Source: Cytophagales bacterium (GTDB lineage Bacteria > Bacteroidota > Bacteroidia > Cytophagales > Thermoflexibacteraceae). Taken from it: a stretch of 64,000 nucleotides of DNA. How positions within the stretch are numbered: position 1 is the stretch's first letter; each line of letters opens with the position of its first letter. This document shows positions 27,830-37,899 of this stretch, in pieces. The notes under the pieces are model-generated. The model searched no databases. It had not been told where the DNA came from and saw only the letters and a program-made list of their open reading frames with translations. The translations under genes were made by a program, and so were the position numbers. The DNA is taken from the NCBI GenBank assembly GCA_004294445.1, contig REAZ01000017.1, positions 1-64,000 of the forward strand. Direction: 5' to 3'.

Positions 27830-29353
27830 CTATTTCCCAAATGTAAATGACTGTTTTAGCTCGTCAAACTCCCACGTACCCGATATTTTTTTCCCATCTG
27901 CCCTGTAGAGCGTGCCTTCACCCATCCGCATATCATTTTGCCAATGCCCAACAAATTTATCGCCGTTGGCATAGTTCATTGCTCCACTTCCATTTTTCTG
28001 ATTATTTTTCCATTCCCCATTGTACGAGCTTTTGTCGCTCCATGTATATTTCCCTTTGCCTTCTCTTTTCCCTTGGCTAAAATAACCCTTGTAAACTCCA
28101 CCGCTATAATATTGGATTTCACCTTGCCCATCAAATAGTTCATCTTTAAAATACCCCTTATAAAAATTTCCTGCTTGGTTCAGTTCGCCATAGCCGTTAG
28201 CGCAAGACCCTTTTTTGCAATCTGTCGATTTTTTATGAAAAATAAGAGGTGATACGTTGCCCAAAACCTTGAAATCTACGGTATTGAGCATAGATTTTTT
28301 ATCAAATCGGATATATACCCAAGATTCTCCATCTTGATACACATAAATATTTCCATTTTCTCCTTTTACGATCTCTCGCGGCTCTCCGAGGGCATACCTG
28401 ATATACTTTTCATCGCTAATAGCGGGTAAGGCACTGGTAATGCTGCCCGAAAATTCATGCAATCCACTGTTTTTCAAGTTAATCTTATTCACATATCCAT
28501 ACTCATCAAATACAAGCGTGAGTTTTTGATTATCAAATATATAGCTTGTATAGTCCTGATTCATCCGTATTTCTTTGAAGCCACCGCCGTATGTTTCGGT
28601 GAGTAGCTGCACTGAGCTATTAGTTTTATGCTTTCCTAACAAAGAATATAATAAAGCCTCTTTATTTTTTATCTCACCCTTAAATTTTCCTTTTTCCCAA
28701 AGACCATTTTTAACTGTGCCATCTTTAGCTGTCATTTTTCCTTCTCCATTAAGCTGATTTTCAAGCCATTGTCCTTCATATTTATCTCCGTTTGTATAAT
28801 AGCAAACTCCTCTTCCGTGTTTTGTGCCTTGTTTCCAATTTCCCTCGTATCTTTCCCCTGTGCGGCTCAGAAAAATTCCGTACCCATCTAAGCAATCTCC
28901 CATGATACAACTTCTTCGCTTGAGCAAAATTTTTGAAATCTGCTTTTCATCGGCGTATATCATCAGTGTTACTTCTTGCTTGTTGTATTGCAGATAATCG
29001 TTAGTAAAAAAATCGGCTTTGCCAAGCAAGATAATTACCTGTTTCCTATTCATCTCAAAGGATAAGTTGAAAGGAAGTTTGCCTATGTAGCGTTGGTAAA
29101 TATCCTGCTTTATTTTGTTGTTGTATAGCTCTATAGCGTCTAACTGCGTGCGTGCATAAAATGCCAACTTCACGCCTTTAGAGGGGTAAACGTATTGTAG
29201 CTCGCTACTTAGCAAGGCTGAATGTTGTCCTAAGTTTTTTATAAAAACTTGTAAATCATGGTCTTGAATATTCTTACCAATCAACTTTTCTGTTTGCCCC
29301 CATGCACAGATAGGTAAAAAAAGGAACAAAATGGATACAAAGCGCATCATCAT
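27830..29353 (-). CDS. Secreted MORN-repeat protein
   Basis: The 507-residue protein has a signal peptide (FLFLPICAWGQ). Two MORN clusters of Y-x-G-x-W/F units are present: about three between residues 170 and 230 (RYEGNWKQGTKHGRG first) and about five from residue 395 (FYKGYFKDELFDGQG onwards). The intervening region is beta-rich. MORN repeats form flat beta-hairpin arrays that can bind lipids or proteins. It converges with the methyltransferase gene (7-bp gap). The cellular role is not evident. Confidence 0.85.
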   Translation of the reverse strand: MMMRFVSILFLFLPICAWGQTEKLIGKNIQDHDLQVFIKNLGQHSALLSSELQYVYPSKGVKLAFYARTQLDAIELYNNKIKQDIYQRYIGKLPFNLSFEMNRKQVIILLGKADFFTNDYLQYNKQEVTLMIYADEKQISKILLKRRSCIMGDCLDGYGIFLSRTGERYEGNWKQGTKHGRGVCYYTNGDKYEGQWLENQLNGEGKMTAKDGTVKNGLWEKGKFKGEIKNKEALLYSLLGKHKTNSSVQLLTETYGGGFKEIRMNQDYTSYIFDNQKLTLVFDEYGYVNKINLKNSGLHEFSGSITSALPAISDEKYIRYALGEPREIVKGENGNIYVYQDGESWVYIRFDKKSMLNTVDFKVLGNVSPLIFHKKSTDCKKGSCANGYGELNQAGNFYKGYFKDELFDGQGEIQYYSGGVYKGYFSQGKREGKGKYTWSDKSSYNGEWKNNQKNGSGAMNYANGDKFVGHWQNDMRMGEGTLYRADGKKISGTWEFDELKQSFTFGK

Positions 29354-29527
29354 AAAATAAGAGTAGTGTATTTTTAGCGTATAAAAATAAAAAATATTTC
29401 GGTGAATTACTCATAAGATTGCCTATATTTGTAAATATCCTTTGTTCAGGCTTATTGTATTTAGATAACTTGATAAACGGCTTTAAAGTTAGACATTGAC
29501 CTATAACCAAAAAAATAATTGGCGCAA

Positions 29528-31222
29528 ATGGAAAAAAGATGGGCTTACAAGCCGCTCCCTTCTACGGAAAGTACAAAAGAACTCGCTGAAGCTATTAATG
29601 TGAGCTTGCCTACTGCAACTTTGCTTATGCAGCGAGGGATTAGGGACTTTGAAAGCGCAAAAAATTTTTTCAGACCGTCTTTCGAGCATCTCCATAACCC
29701 CTTTCTGATGCAAGACATGGACAAAGCCGTTTGGAGGCTTGAAGAGGCTATCCGCAATAAGGAGAAAATTATGGTCTATGGCGATTATGATGTAGATGGC
29801 ACTACGGCAGTGGTATTGATATATGGTTTTCTGCTCCATTTCTATAAGCATTTGCTCTACTACACCCCCGACCGCTACGGAGAAGGCTACGGCGTATCTA
29901 TCAAGGGCATGGATTGGGCAAAAGAGCAGGGAGTTTCGCTTATTATTTGCTTAGACTGTGGGATAAAGTCCCATCAGTCAGTCAGTTATGCCAAAGGTTT
30001 GGGCATTGATTTTATCATTTGCGACCACCACGTTCCCTCTGAAAATCTGCCCGATGCCTATGCCATCTTAGACCCGAAACGCAAGGATTGTGCCTACCCT
30101 TTCAAGGAACTTTCGGGCTGCGGGGTAGGGTTCAAACTGCTGCAAGGTTTTTGCCAAAGCAATGAAATTCCATTTGAAAAGCTATATCCTTTCATAGACT
30201 TGGTAGCCGTAAGTATTGCAGCAGACATAGTGCCTGTGATAGATGAAAATAGAATTTTGACCTACTACGGGCTACAGCTCCTTAATAGCCAATCTCGCTT
30301 TGGGCTGAAGGCACTCATGGAAATAGCGGAACTTCGCAAGCCGATAGACATTGCAAGTATTGTTTTTGGCATTGCTCCTCGCCTAAATGCAGGCGGAAGA
30401 GTTGCCCACGCAAGCGAAGCCATACGCCTTTTGCTTGCCGAAAATGAGAGTGAAGCCACCAAATTGGCAAATACCGCCAATGTTTCCAATGATACAAGGA
30501 GAGGTTTTGATTCAAATATTACGCAAGAGGCGATGCAGTTACTCTCCGAAAGCACGAAAACTCAGGCAAAAACAACCGTACTTTTCAAAGCTGACTGGCA
30601 CAAAGGCGTTGTAGGAATTGTGGCATCGCGTTGCATAGAAAAATTTTACAGACCTACAATTATCCTCACTCAAGCCAACGGAAAAGCCACTGGCTCGGCG
30701 AGGTCTGTAAATGGTTTTGATGTTTACGAGGCTCTGTCTGAATGTGCGGACTTGCTCGAACAGTACGGCGGACACGCACACGCCGCAGGACTAACGCTTC
30801 CTTTGGATAATTTGGAAACTTTTCGCACCAAGTTTGAAGCAGTAGTGGCAGATAGAATCAGTGAGGATAGCCTTACGCCTCAGCAAGAGGTAGATTGTAT
30901 CATAGAACTTTCGCAAATTAATACAAAGTTTCATAAGGTCATCAAACAGATGTCGCCTTTTGGACCTCAAAATATGCAGCCCATTTTTGTATCTAAAAAT
31001 GTAGTGCTAAGTGGTAGCCCAAGTGTCCTCAAAGAGAGTCATCTGCGGTTTTCGGTAAAGCAAGAAAATTCTATTAGTTTCGAGGCTATTGCCTTCAGCA
31101 TGGCACATTATTTCGACAAATTGCTCCCCAATCAGCCTTTTGATATTTGCTATCAAATTCATGAAAATGATTACAAAGGCAGAAGAAGTTTACAATTAAT
31201 GATTAAAGATTTACGATTTTAA
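29528..31222 (+). CDS. recJ: Single-stranded-DNA-specific exonuclease RecJ
   Basis: From the ATG at 29528 the protein has 564 residues; a TTG three codons earlier is an alternative. The DHH phosphoesterase motifs are VYGDYDVDGTTA, DCGI, CDHHVPSE and an Asp in AILDPKR. The DHHA1 motif GGHAHAAG lies near residue 415, followed by the OB-fold region. RecJ degrades 5' ends of single-stranded DNA in recombination and repair. A TATATTTG box at 29424-29431 may be its -7 element. It heads a possible four-gene run through 33670. Confidence 0.95.
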   Translation: MEKRWAYKPLPSTESTKELAEAINVSLPTATLLMQRGIRDFESAKNFFRPSFEHLHNPFLMQDMDKAVWRLEEAIRNKEKIMVYGDYDVDGTTAVVLIYGFLLHFYKHLLYYTPDRYGEGYGVSIKGMDWAKEQGVSLIICLDCGIKSHQSVSYAKGLGIDFIICDHHVPSENLPDAYAILDPKRKDCAYPFKELSGCGVGFKLLQGFCQSNEIPFEKLYPFIDLVAVSIAADIVPVIDENRILTYYGLQLLNSQSRFGLKALMEIAELRKPIDIASIVFGIAPRLNAGGRVAHASEAIRLLLAENESEATKLANTANVSNDTRRGFDSNITQEAMQLLSESTKTQAKTTVLFKADWHKGVVGIVASRCIEKFYRPTIILTQANGKATGSARSVNGFDVYEALSECADLLEQYGGHAHAAGLTLPLDNLETFRTKFEAVVADRISEDSLTPQQEVDCIIELSQINTKFHKVIKQMSPFGPQNMQPIFVSKNVVLSGSPSVLKESHLRFSVKQENSISFEAIAFSMAHYFDKLLPNQPFDICYQIHENDYKGRRSLQLMIKDLRF

Positions 31223-31251
31223 GCTATTTTTGTATTTAATTTTTTGAAGAA

Positions 31252-31770
31252 ATGAAAAAATCTTATCTACACATTCTGTTATGCCTTATAGGTATTGTTT
31301 TTTGGGGCTGCTCGCCTGCGGAAAATCCTTTTCCAAAAGAGCTAAAGAACAAACTATTAGGCACTTGGACTTTGGAAAAAATGACGGTCTTGCAAAAAAA
31401 TAATACCACTTCTCGCTGGGATACGGTGCCGAACTTACCCGCCGAAACTTTTACAAAGGCAACCCTTACTTTCGAAAACGAAGGCTCTTATCAGGCTTAT
31501 GACCCTACTTATAACAGAAGTACGGGTTTAGGTGTATTGTTTTACAGAAGATTTGATTTTATCAGAGGGTGGGCAAGAAACTCTCCTTACGGAGGGCTAT
31601 GGGAATTTGTAGATAATTATACGACCATACATTTCGACAGAGGATATTATGAAATCAATAAAATCCCTGCCGAAAAATGGGTGATAGAAGCGTTTTCAGA
31701 TACACAACTTCGCATTTTTAAAGATGCAACCCTAAGAAATCAACACGTTTGGTACACTTTTAAGAAATAG
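31252..31770 (+). CDS. Putative lipocalin-like lipoprotein
   Basis: The 172-residue protein has a lipobox ending IVFWGC (Cys about 21). A beta-rich domain follows, opening with LLGTWTLEKMTVLQKN, a typical start of lipocalin-like lipoproteins in Bacteroidota. The rest alternates Trp/Tyr-rich strands. It lies 29 bp after recJ and 8 bp before the trans-sulfuration enzyme gene. The ligand is unknown. Confidence 0.72.
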   Translation: MKKSYLHILLCLIGIVFWGCSPAENPFPKELKNKLLGTWTLEKMTVLQKNNTTSRWDTVPNLPAETFTKATLTFENEGSYQAYDPTYNRSTGLGVLFYRRFDFIRGWARNSPYGGLWEFVDNYTTIHFDRGYYEINKIPAEKWVIEAFSDTQLRIFKDATLRNQHVWYTFKK

Positions 31771-31778
31771 CATATAAG

Positions 31779-32903
31779 ATGAAAATCGAAACTTTGGCAA
31801 TCACCAGCACTACGCTACATGATGAAAAGAGAGCTGTAATTCCTCCTATATATCTTTCTACAACCTTTGAAAGGAAGGAAGATGGCACTTTTGATAAGGA
31901 CGATTACATTTACAACCGTTTGGATAATCCGAACAGGAGAATGTTGGAGAAAAGTCTGACTGTGTTGGAAAAGGGCTATCAAGCGTTTACGTTTGCTTCG
32001 GGCTTGGCAGCAGTAAATGCTGTTTTCCAAACCTTGCGAACAGGCGACCATGTTATTCTGCCTGATGATGCCTATTATGCCGTCATTCTTTTGGCAGAGG
32101 AGCTTTTTAAGGATTTCGGCATCACAAGTACGCGCGTAAATCAGGCACAGATAGAAAATGTAGCAAATGCTATCACGCCCCAAACAAGGCTTATCTGGTT
32201 GGAAACACCCTCAAATCCGCAGTTGAGAATGGCAGATATTTCAGTAATCGCCAAATTAGCCAAGCAAGCAAATGCTTTGTGCGTAGTGGATAATACATGG
32301 GCAACTCCTATTTGGCAAAATCCTCTTCGCTTGGGGGCAGATATAGTTATGCACTCTACTACCAAATATTTTGGTGGACACTCCGACCTGCTCGGTGGTG
32401 CTTTGGTGATTAATAAAAACGAAATTTTAGCAGAAAAACTGCGCAAAATTCAAAAAGTAGGGGGGGCTGTTCCCTCGCCTTTTGACTGCTGGCTGGCTGC
32501 GCGTGGGATTCGTACCATGCCTTTGAGGGTAAAAGCACAAACGGCTTCCGCTACCAAATTAGCAAAGTTTTTGGCAACACATTCGGCGATTGAGCTTGTT
32601 CACTATCCTTTTTTGCCTTCTCATGCCCAATATGAAATTGCAAAAAAACAGATGAAAGGTGCGGGGGCAATGCTTTCTATCGAGGTGAATGGAGGCAGGG
32701 AAGCAGCTATGAAAATAGCAAATAAATTGAAACTATTTGCCCATGCAACGAGTCTTGGAGGAGTTGAAAGTCTGATAGAGCATAGAAAATCTATAGAAGG
32801 AGCCGTAAGCCAAACGCCTGATAGCTTACTTCGCATTTCTGTAGGGCTGGAACACCCCGCAGACTTGATAGCAGATTTCAAACAAGCGTTAAAGTATGTA
32901 TAA
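31779..32903 (+). CDS. PLP-dependent trans-sulfuration enzyme (cystathionine synthase/lyase family)
   Basis: The 374-residue enzyme shows the Cys/Met-metabolism PLP family signature. The Schiff-base Lys lies in HSTTKYFGGHSDLLGG. VDNTWATPIWQNP, FASGLAAVNAVF and the C-terminal SLGGVESLIEHR and LLRISVGLE segments are also present. The family includes cystathionine gamma-synthase, beta-lyase and gamma-lyase, which cannot be told apart securely by eye. The preserved Tyr/Arg segment YNRLDNPNRR is consistent with an active enzyme. It lies in a same-strand run after recJ. Confidence 0.9.
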   Translation: MKIETLAITSTTLHDEKRAVIPPIYLSTTFERKEDGTFDKDDYIYNRLDNPNRRMLEKSLTVLEKGYQAFTFASGLAAVNAVFQTLRTGDHVILPDDAYYAVILLAEELFKDFGITSTRVNQAQIENVANAITPQTRLIWLETPSNPQLRMADISVIAKLAKQANALCVVDNTWATPIWQNPLRLGADIVMHSTTKYFGGHSDLLGGALVINKNEILAEKLRKIQKVGGAVPSPFDCWLAARGIRTMPLRVKAQTASATKLAKFLATHSAIELVHYPFLPSHAQYEIAKKQMKGAGAMLSIEVNGGREAAMKIANKLKLFAHATSLGGVESLIEHRKSIEGAVSQTPDSLLRISVGLEHPADLIADFKQALKYV

Positions 32904-32929
32904 ATGTGAATCAATAAATAGAAAAATAC

Positions 32930-33670
32930 GTGAAAAAATACCAAAAAAATGCCTTGTTTCTATTGATGATACTTCTTTCTTCGGCAATGGTTTATGCCCA
33001 AAGCAAGAGAAATGACGGCGACTTTATGTATAAAAGTGAAACTACCTATGGCATTAATTTTAACACAAATGCAGGACTCATAGGCGGTATTAACATCAAA
33101 CATTCAAGGGCTATTACGCCTACTATGTACCATTATTTTGGCTTAGAGGTCGTAAATATGCGACACCCCAAAGAGCAACGTACAACCAGCCGCCGTTCTG
33201 GACAGACTTTTATCCCTGGCAAGCAGAGTTATTTGGCACTTATCCGCCCAAGCTACGGCAGGGAGTTTGTTCTTTTTAAAAAAGAAGCAGAGCAAGGTGT
33301 GCAGATAAATGCACTTTTGGCAGCAGGTCCTACTATTGGCTTGGTTATTCCCTATTACATAGATTACCAATACGATAATCGGACGCAACGCACCGAGAAA
33401 TATGACCCGACTAAGCACACGCTTTTCGAAAATGTAATAGGTGCGCCCTCTGTTTTTACAGGCATTGGCGAAAGCACTGTAGCCATCGGCGGTACGGTCA
33501 GGGCAGGTCTTCAGTTTGAGTTCGGAAGTTTCAAAACAAATGTTACGGGTTTTGAGCTGGGCATTACAGCAGATTTTATGAGCAAGCAAATTATTATTAT
33601 GCCTTTGGCAGAAAATAAATCAAACTATATTTCCGCTTATGTGGTTTTATTTTACGGAGCAAGGAAGTAA
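32930..33670 (+). CDS. Secreted protein, probable outer-membrane beta-barrel
   Basis: A GTG start at 32930 gives 246 residues with a signal peptide (MILLSSAMVYAQ). The mature part alternates hydrophobic and polar residues in strands (GINFNTNAGLIGGINIKHS, YISAYVVLFYGARK) and ends on an aromatic-rich strand, as outer-membrane barrels do. It lies 26 bp after the trans-sulfuration gene. No specific function is recognised. Confidence 0.68.
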   Translation: MKKYQKNALFLLMILLSSAMVYAQSKRNDGDFMYKSETTYGINFNTNAGLIGGINIKHSRAITPTMYHYFGLEVVNMRHPKEQRTTSRRSGQTFIPGKQSYLALIRPSYGREFVLFKKEAEQGVQINALLAAGPTIGLVIPYYIDYQYDNRTQRTEKYDPTKHTLFENVIGAPSVFTGIGESTVAIGGTVRAGLQFEFGSFKTNVTGFELGITADFMSKQIIIMPLAENKSNYISAYVVLFYGARK

Positions 33671-33739
33671 CCAATTATGTTTTAGGCAAAGAGCTTGTCT
33701 TTTTTCGCCTAAAGACGAATATACCAATAATTACAGAAA

Positions 33740-34627
33740 ATGATAGAATTACCAGTCATAGACAATCAGGTAGAAATAAAACCGCTGAACAAAAAACCCA
33801 ACTGGCTAAGGGTAAAATTACCTATTGGGGAGAATTTTACTAAAGTTAGGAAAATAGTAGATGAGTACAAGCTACACACCATCTGCCAAAGCGGAAACTG
33901 CCCCAATATGGGCGAGTGCTGGGGCGAAGGAACAGCTACTTTTATGATTTTGGGCAATATATGCACCAGAGGTTGTTCTTTTTGTGCTGTAGCTACGGGC
34001 AAGCCTACGGAGTACGATGCAGACGAGCCTCGTAGAGTTGCTGAAGCCATCAAACTCATGGGGGTAAAGCACGCCGTACTCACTTCGGTAAACAGAGATG
34101 AACTCAAAGACAGAGGGGCAGAAATTTGGCATCAAACTGTGGTGGAGGTAAAAAACCTAAATCCAAATACAACCATAGAAACGCTTATCCCCGACGTAAA
34201 AGGAAATTGGGAAGCCTTGTATCGCATGATTTCGGCAGGGCAGGAGGTAGTTTCGCACAATATGGAAACAGTGAAACGTCTTTATAGGCGGGTGCGTCCG
34301 CAAGCAAAATATGAGCGTAGTTTGGAGCAGATAAGGCTCACCAAAGCCTTTGGGAAACGCACAAAATCAGGTATTATGCTTGGCTTGGGCGAAACTGAAG
34401 ATGAAGTTTTTGAGGCAATGGACGATTTGGTAGCTAATGGGCTTGATATACTTACGCTTGGGCAGTACCTTCAGCCTACAAAAATGCACATCGAAGTGGC
34501 TGAGTATATTCACCCCGATAGGTTTGCTTTCTACAAAGAAGAAGGGCTAAAAAGAGGGCTAAAATACGTAGAATCGGGTGCTTTGGTGCGTTCTTCTTAC
34601 CATGCAGAAAGGCACGTACACGTATAA
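33740..34627 (+). CDS. lipA: Lipoyl synthase
   Basis: The 295-residue radical SAM enzyme has both iron-sulfur sites: the auxiliary cluster cysteines in [12 protein letters not shown] and the radical SAM CxxxCxxC motif in CTRGCSFC. The C-terminal third auxiliary ligand, Ser, lies in [10 protein letters not shown]. It inserts two sulfur atoms into octanoyl groups on lipoyl domains. lipB is not adjacent. A long inverted repeat follows the stop codon. Confidence 0.97.
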   Translation: MIELPVIDNQVEIKPLNKKPNWLRVKLPIGENFTKVRKIVDEYKLHTICQSGNCPNMGECWGEGTATFMILGNICTRGCSFCAVATGKPTEYDADEPRRVAEAIKLMGVKHAVLTSVNRDELKDRGAEIWHQTVVEVKNLNPNTTIETLIPDVKGNWEALYRMISAGQEVVSHNMETVKRLYRRVRPQAKYERSLEQIRLTKAFGKRTKSGIMLGLGETEDEVFEAMDDLVANGLDILTLGQYLQPTKMHIEVAEYIHPDRFAFYKEEGLKRGLKYVESGALVRSSYHAERHVHV

Positions 34628-34634
34628 AATATTG

Positions 34635-34685
34635 AACTTTGTCAAAGTTTAAACTCGAAGCTTAACCTTAAACTTTGACAAAGTT
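34635..34685. terminator. Long inverted repeat between lipA and the DUF2911 gene
   Basis: AACTTTGTCAAAGTTTAA (34635-34652) is matched exactly in inverted orientation at 34668-34685, with a 15-nt loop. Each arm also contains the near-palindrome AACTTTGWCAAAGTT. It lies between two convergent genes and probably terminates both. A related sequence is at 52487-52520. Confidence 0.7.
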
Positions 34686-34698
34686 TTAAACTCTGAAC

Positions 34699-35817
34699 CT
34701 AATTTATATCCTTATTTTCAGCAAGTTTCTGAATCAAATCTTCAATATTTTTCTTGTTTTGCTCATCTGGGTTCTGAGTCAGGGCTAATTTTGCGTGCTT
34801 TAAGGCAGTTTTGAAATCGCCTACGGCAGAAAACCCCCTTGCCAAGCCCATTGATGTTGTCCAGTTATTTGGGTTCTTTTGTGCATTCATTTTGAATACT
34901 TCTAAGGCTTCTGCCCCTCTTTTTTCAGCCGCAAGTTGCCTTCCGTAAGTATGCAAATCCATCATTTTCCCAAACGGCAATGCCTTTTTCATGAGTGCGT
35001 CTGCATCTGCCTTTTTGTTGAGTTTTGCTAAAATCATGGCTTTTGTAGAGAACGTTGTAAAATTCTCTTCGCCAATATACGGCATAGAAATAGCTCTTTC
35101 TGCCCATACAAGCGCCTCGTCCAGATTGGTATTGTTTTGTAAGCAGTAAGTTGCTGCCTGCACCCACGCTTGCGAAGAAAAACCCTTATCGCTCTTTAGC
35201 TCATTACGCATGGAACTTATGACGTTATTTATTACATCTACTTCTATTTTAAAAGGAATTTTCCATTTTTCCCAAGATAACACTACCGTTGCGGAGTTCT
35301 CTGTTTGGTCTGCAAACTCATATTGCAAGAACTCTTTGCTTGTTTCTACTTTGCTTGCTTTTGTGGTGATGCGTAGGGCATCTTTTATAGGCTCATAAAA
35401 ATAGCTTCCCCAAGCCATGTTGTCTTTGGAGAAAATAACTGTAATTTCATTTTCGGACATGATTGCCATGAATAGTCCGTACTTGCCTGCGGGAAGTGAT
35501 TTGCCATCTATTTTTACTTCCGAAGAGAAAGTAATTGTAGTATTCTCGTTTGCTCCTGCTCGCCAAGGGGCTGCCTTGCTCGTGCCAAATCCTTGGTCTG
35601 TGAAACCAAAAGGAACAATTTGTCCCCAAATCTTGCCTTCTCTTCCTTTGAGGGCAGGGCGGTCGTAATCAATAGTAATTTTAGTAAGTCCAATTTGCTC
35701 GCTTACAGATGCTTTTTTGCTTCCGCCGCCATGAGGCATGGTCAGTTGGGCAAAAGTGTGATTGGCAAACAAACACAAGCATAGACAAGCTACACTCAAA
35801 AATAATTTGGTTTTCAT
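34699..35817 (-). CDS. DUF2911 domain protein with C-terminal TPR-like helices
   Basis: The 372-residue protein has a signal peptide (CLFANHTFAQ). The DUF2911 domain follows, with the characteristic segments ITIDYDRPALKGREGKIWG, PWRAGANENTTI, LPAGKYGLFM and WGSYFYEP. The last 170 residues are helical TPR-like pairs (AALMKKALPFGK, ALKHAKLALTQNPDE). Such proteins are common in the envelope of Bacteroidota and of unknown function. It converges with lipA across a strong inverted repeat. Confidence 0.85.
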   Translation of the reverse strand: MKTKLFLSVACLCLCLFANHTFAQLTMPHGGGSKKASVSEQIGLTKITIDYDRPALKGREGKIWGQIVPFGFTDQGFGTSKAAPWRAGANENTTITFSSEVKIDGKSLPAGKYGLFMAIMSENEITVIFSKDNMAWGSYFYEPIKDALRITTKASKVETSKEFLQYEFADQTENSATVVLSWEKWKIPFKIEVDVINNVISSMRNELKSDKGFSSQAWVQAATYCLQNNTNLDEALVWAERAISMPYIGEENFTTFSTKAMILAKLNKKADADALMKKALPFGKMMDLHTYGRQLAAEKRGAEALEVFKMNAQKNPNNWTTSMGLARGFSAVGDFKTALKHAKLALTQNPDEQNKKNIEDLIQKLAENKDIN

Positions 35818-35936
35818 TTTTCTAAAAGTTTAAATTTTACTTTGTTAAAGCTAAAAAAAGGTGAGAGTTAAAAAACGAGGCTCGATATGTGGACGCAATT
35901 TGCGAAATTAAAACCTAAAAAACAAACAATAAGCAG

Positions 35937-36737
35937 CTAAATTTGAAAATCGTCAGCGTCCAAATAAGCAGGAAATCGCTGTCTAAATTCTTGTAAGGTG
36001 CTATATTTCAAGGCTATAGTATGAATTATCGACTCATTTTTCTGGTAGAAAAGTTCATTGCCTTGCATATCTATCACCGCCGACTCGCCCGCATAGCCAA
36101 CCGCATTTCCGTCTGTACCTGTTCGATTTACACCTATGCAATAGCTCAGGTTTTCTATGGCTCTTGCCCTCAAAAGTGTGTTCCATGCGTTTGCTCTTGC
36201 CTGTGGAAAATTGGCAGTATAAATAAGGCAGTCGTACTGCATCTGTCCATTTTCGGCTACATTCCTACTCCAAACGGGAAAACGCAAATCGTAGCAGATG
36301 AGTGGGCAGAATTTCCAACCGTTTAGCGTTGTGATGAGGCGGTTTTTCCCTGCTGTATAGTGCTGATGTTCGTTTGCCATTCGGAACAAATGCCGCTTGT
36401 CGTAATAGGCAAAATTACCATCAGGCTGCATCCAAATGAGCCTATTAAAACATTGCTCGTTTTCCTTGACTATATAACTTCCCGTTATAACGGCTTTGCT
36501 TTGAGCAGCTTGCTGTTTTAGCCACTTAAAAGTAGTCAGGTTCATAGGTTCTGCCAAGTTTTTGGCATTCATCGTAAAGCCCGTAGTAAACATTTCGGGC
36601 AGGATAATCAGGTCTGTTTGCCTATCTATCTGCCAAATTTTTTCTTCGAGCATCGCCAAATTTGCCCCAACATTTTCCCAATGAAGTGATGTTTGCAGCA
36701 ACGTAACATAAATTTCTTCAGCAGGCGTGTTTTTCAT
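35937..36737 (-). CDS. Nitrilase-superfamily amidohydrolase, omega-amidase (YafV/Nit2) type
   Basis: The 266-residue protein has the Glu-Lys-Cys triad of the nitrilase superfamily: Glu in LPEMFTTGF, Lys in YDKRHLF and Cys in LICYDLRFPVW. The size and the MFTTGF and HLFRMA segments match the YafV group, which deaminates alpha-ketoglutaramate and similar omega-amides. It is divergent from the dipeptide epimerase gene (59 bp). Confidence 0.9.
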   Translation of the reverse strand: MKNTPAEEIYVTLLQTSLHWENVGANLAMLEEKIWQIDRQTDLIILPEMFTTGFTMNAKNLAEPMNLTTFKWLKQQAAQSKAVITGSYIVKENEQCFNRLIWMQPDGNFAYYDKRHLFRMANEHQHYTAGKNRLITTLNGWKFCPLICYDLRFPVWSRNVAENGQMQYDCLIYTANFPQARANAWNTLLRARAIENLSYCIGVNRTGTDGNAVGYAGESAVIDMQGNELFYQKNESIIHTIALKYSTLQEFRQRFPAYLDADDFQI

Positions 36738-36796
36738 CTGATTTTTAATGTAATTTTGGGTGTTTTTGCAAAAATAAGAAAAAAATATATTTATCC

Positions 36797-37864
36797 ATGA
36801 AAATCACACATATCCGTATCAGTAAGGCAAATTTGGCACTTACTCGCCCTTATACGATTGCTTACCATACGACAGACGCTGTCGAAAATATTTTGGTAAT
36901 ATTGGAAACTGACACCGAGGAAATAGGCATAGGCACTTCCAGCCCCGCCAAAGATGTCATCGGGGAGTCGGTAGATGAAGCCTTAGCTGTGCTTAGTGTG
37001 GCAGATTTTTCGTGGCTCATCGGCAAGGAAATTAAGTATTTTCACCAACTTTGCCATGAAGTTTACCAACATTTTCCGCAAAGCATCGGTAGCCAAGCCG
37101 CTCTGGACATAGCCCTGCACGACCTCTATGCCAAATTTTTAGATAAGCCTTTGGTAGCTATCTGGGGGCAGAAAATACAATCCTTGCCTACTTCGGTTAC
37201 TATCGGGATAAAAGGAATGAAAGAAACCATAGAAGAAGCGGAAGAATATTTGGAAAGCGGTTTTAAAATCTTGAAAGTAAAATTAGGGCTGAACGTAGAG
37301 GAAGACATAGAAAGACTTACAAAGCTGCGAAAATGGGTAGGCAGGCGTATAAAAATCCGCATTGACCCAAATCAGGGGTATTCGAAAGCCCAATTCCTTG
37401 ATTTTTACGAAAGAACAAAAAAATTAGGCTTAGAACTCATAGAGCAGCCCATGCCCGCTCGCTCGATAGACGAAATGCGGAGTCTGCCCGACCCAATAAG
37501 GCGTAATATAGCCCTTGACGAATCGCTTACCAACGAGCTAAGTGCTTTCAAAATAGCCCAAAAACCACTTCCCTGCGGTATTTTTAATATTAAGCTAATG
37601 AAAACAGGAGGTTTGACAGAGGCAAAAAAAATCATGCAAGTAGCCCAGCGCGCAAGCATGAAACTTATGTGGGGCTGCAATGACGAAAGTGTGGTAAGTA
37701 TTGCTGCTGCCCTGCATTTGGCTTTTTCCTCCCCACTCACGCACTATATAGACTTAGATGGCAGTTTTGACCTTGCCAAAGACCTTGCCGAAGGAGGATT
37801 TATCCTCAAAAACGGCATCATGTCCTTGACAACCCAAAAAGGACTTGGGGTGAGGTTGCTATGA
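36797..37864 (+). CDS. Dipeptide epimerase (L-Ala-D/L-Glu epimerase type), enolase superfamily
   Basis: The 355-residue protein has an enolase-superfamily N-terminal cap and a barrel with the K-x-K acid/base motif (ILKVKLG). The metal-binding acids are in RIDPNQG, LIEQPM and ALDESL, and the opposite Lys in NIKLMKTGG. These features place it with dipeptide epimerases that recycle murein peptides. A different dipeptide specificity is possible. The transposase remnant lies on the opposite strand just beyond its stop codon. Confidence 0.9.
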   Translation: MKITHIRISKANLALTRPYTIAYHTTDAVENILVILETDTEEIGIGTSSPAKDVIGESVDEALAVLSVADFSWLIGKEIKYFHQLCHEVYQHFPQSIGSQAALDIALHDLYAKFLDKPLVAIWGQKIQSLPTSVTIGIKGMKETIEEAEEYLESGFKILKVKLGLNVEEDIERLTKLRKWVGRRIKIRIDPNQGYSKAQFLDFYERTKKLGLELIEQPMPARSIDEMRSLPDPIRRNIALDESLTNELSAFKIAQKPLPCGIFNIKLMKTGGLTEAKKIMQVAQRASMKLMWGCNDESVVSIAAALHLAFSSPLTHYIDLDGSFDLAKDLAEGGFILKNGIMSLTTQKGLGVRLL

Positions 37865-37899
37865 ATGGAAGGTTAAGAAAAGCAAGATTAGGTTTCATA

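Noticed and set aside
33143-33589. 148-residue minus-strand frame inside the outer-membrane protein gene
   Set aside because: It is cysteine-rich and without pattern, and the plus-strand gene has a signal peptide and barrel-like strands.
37818-37899. C-terminal part of the transposase-like frame overlapping the epimerase gene
   Set aside because: It runs antisense into the epimerase coding region and shows no transposase similarity; it is read-through beyond the decayed end.
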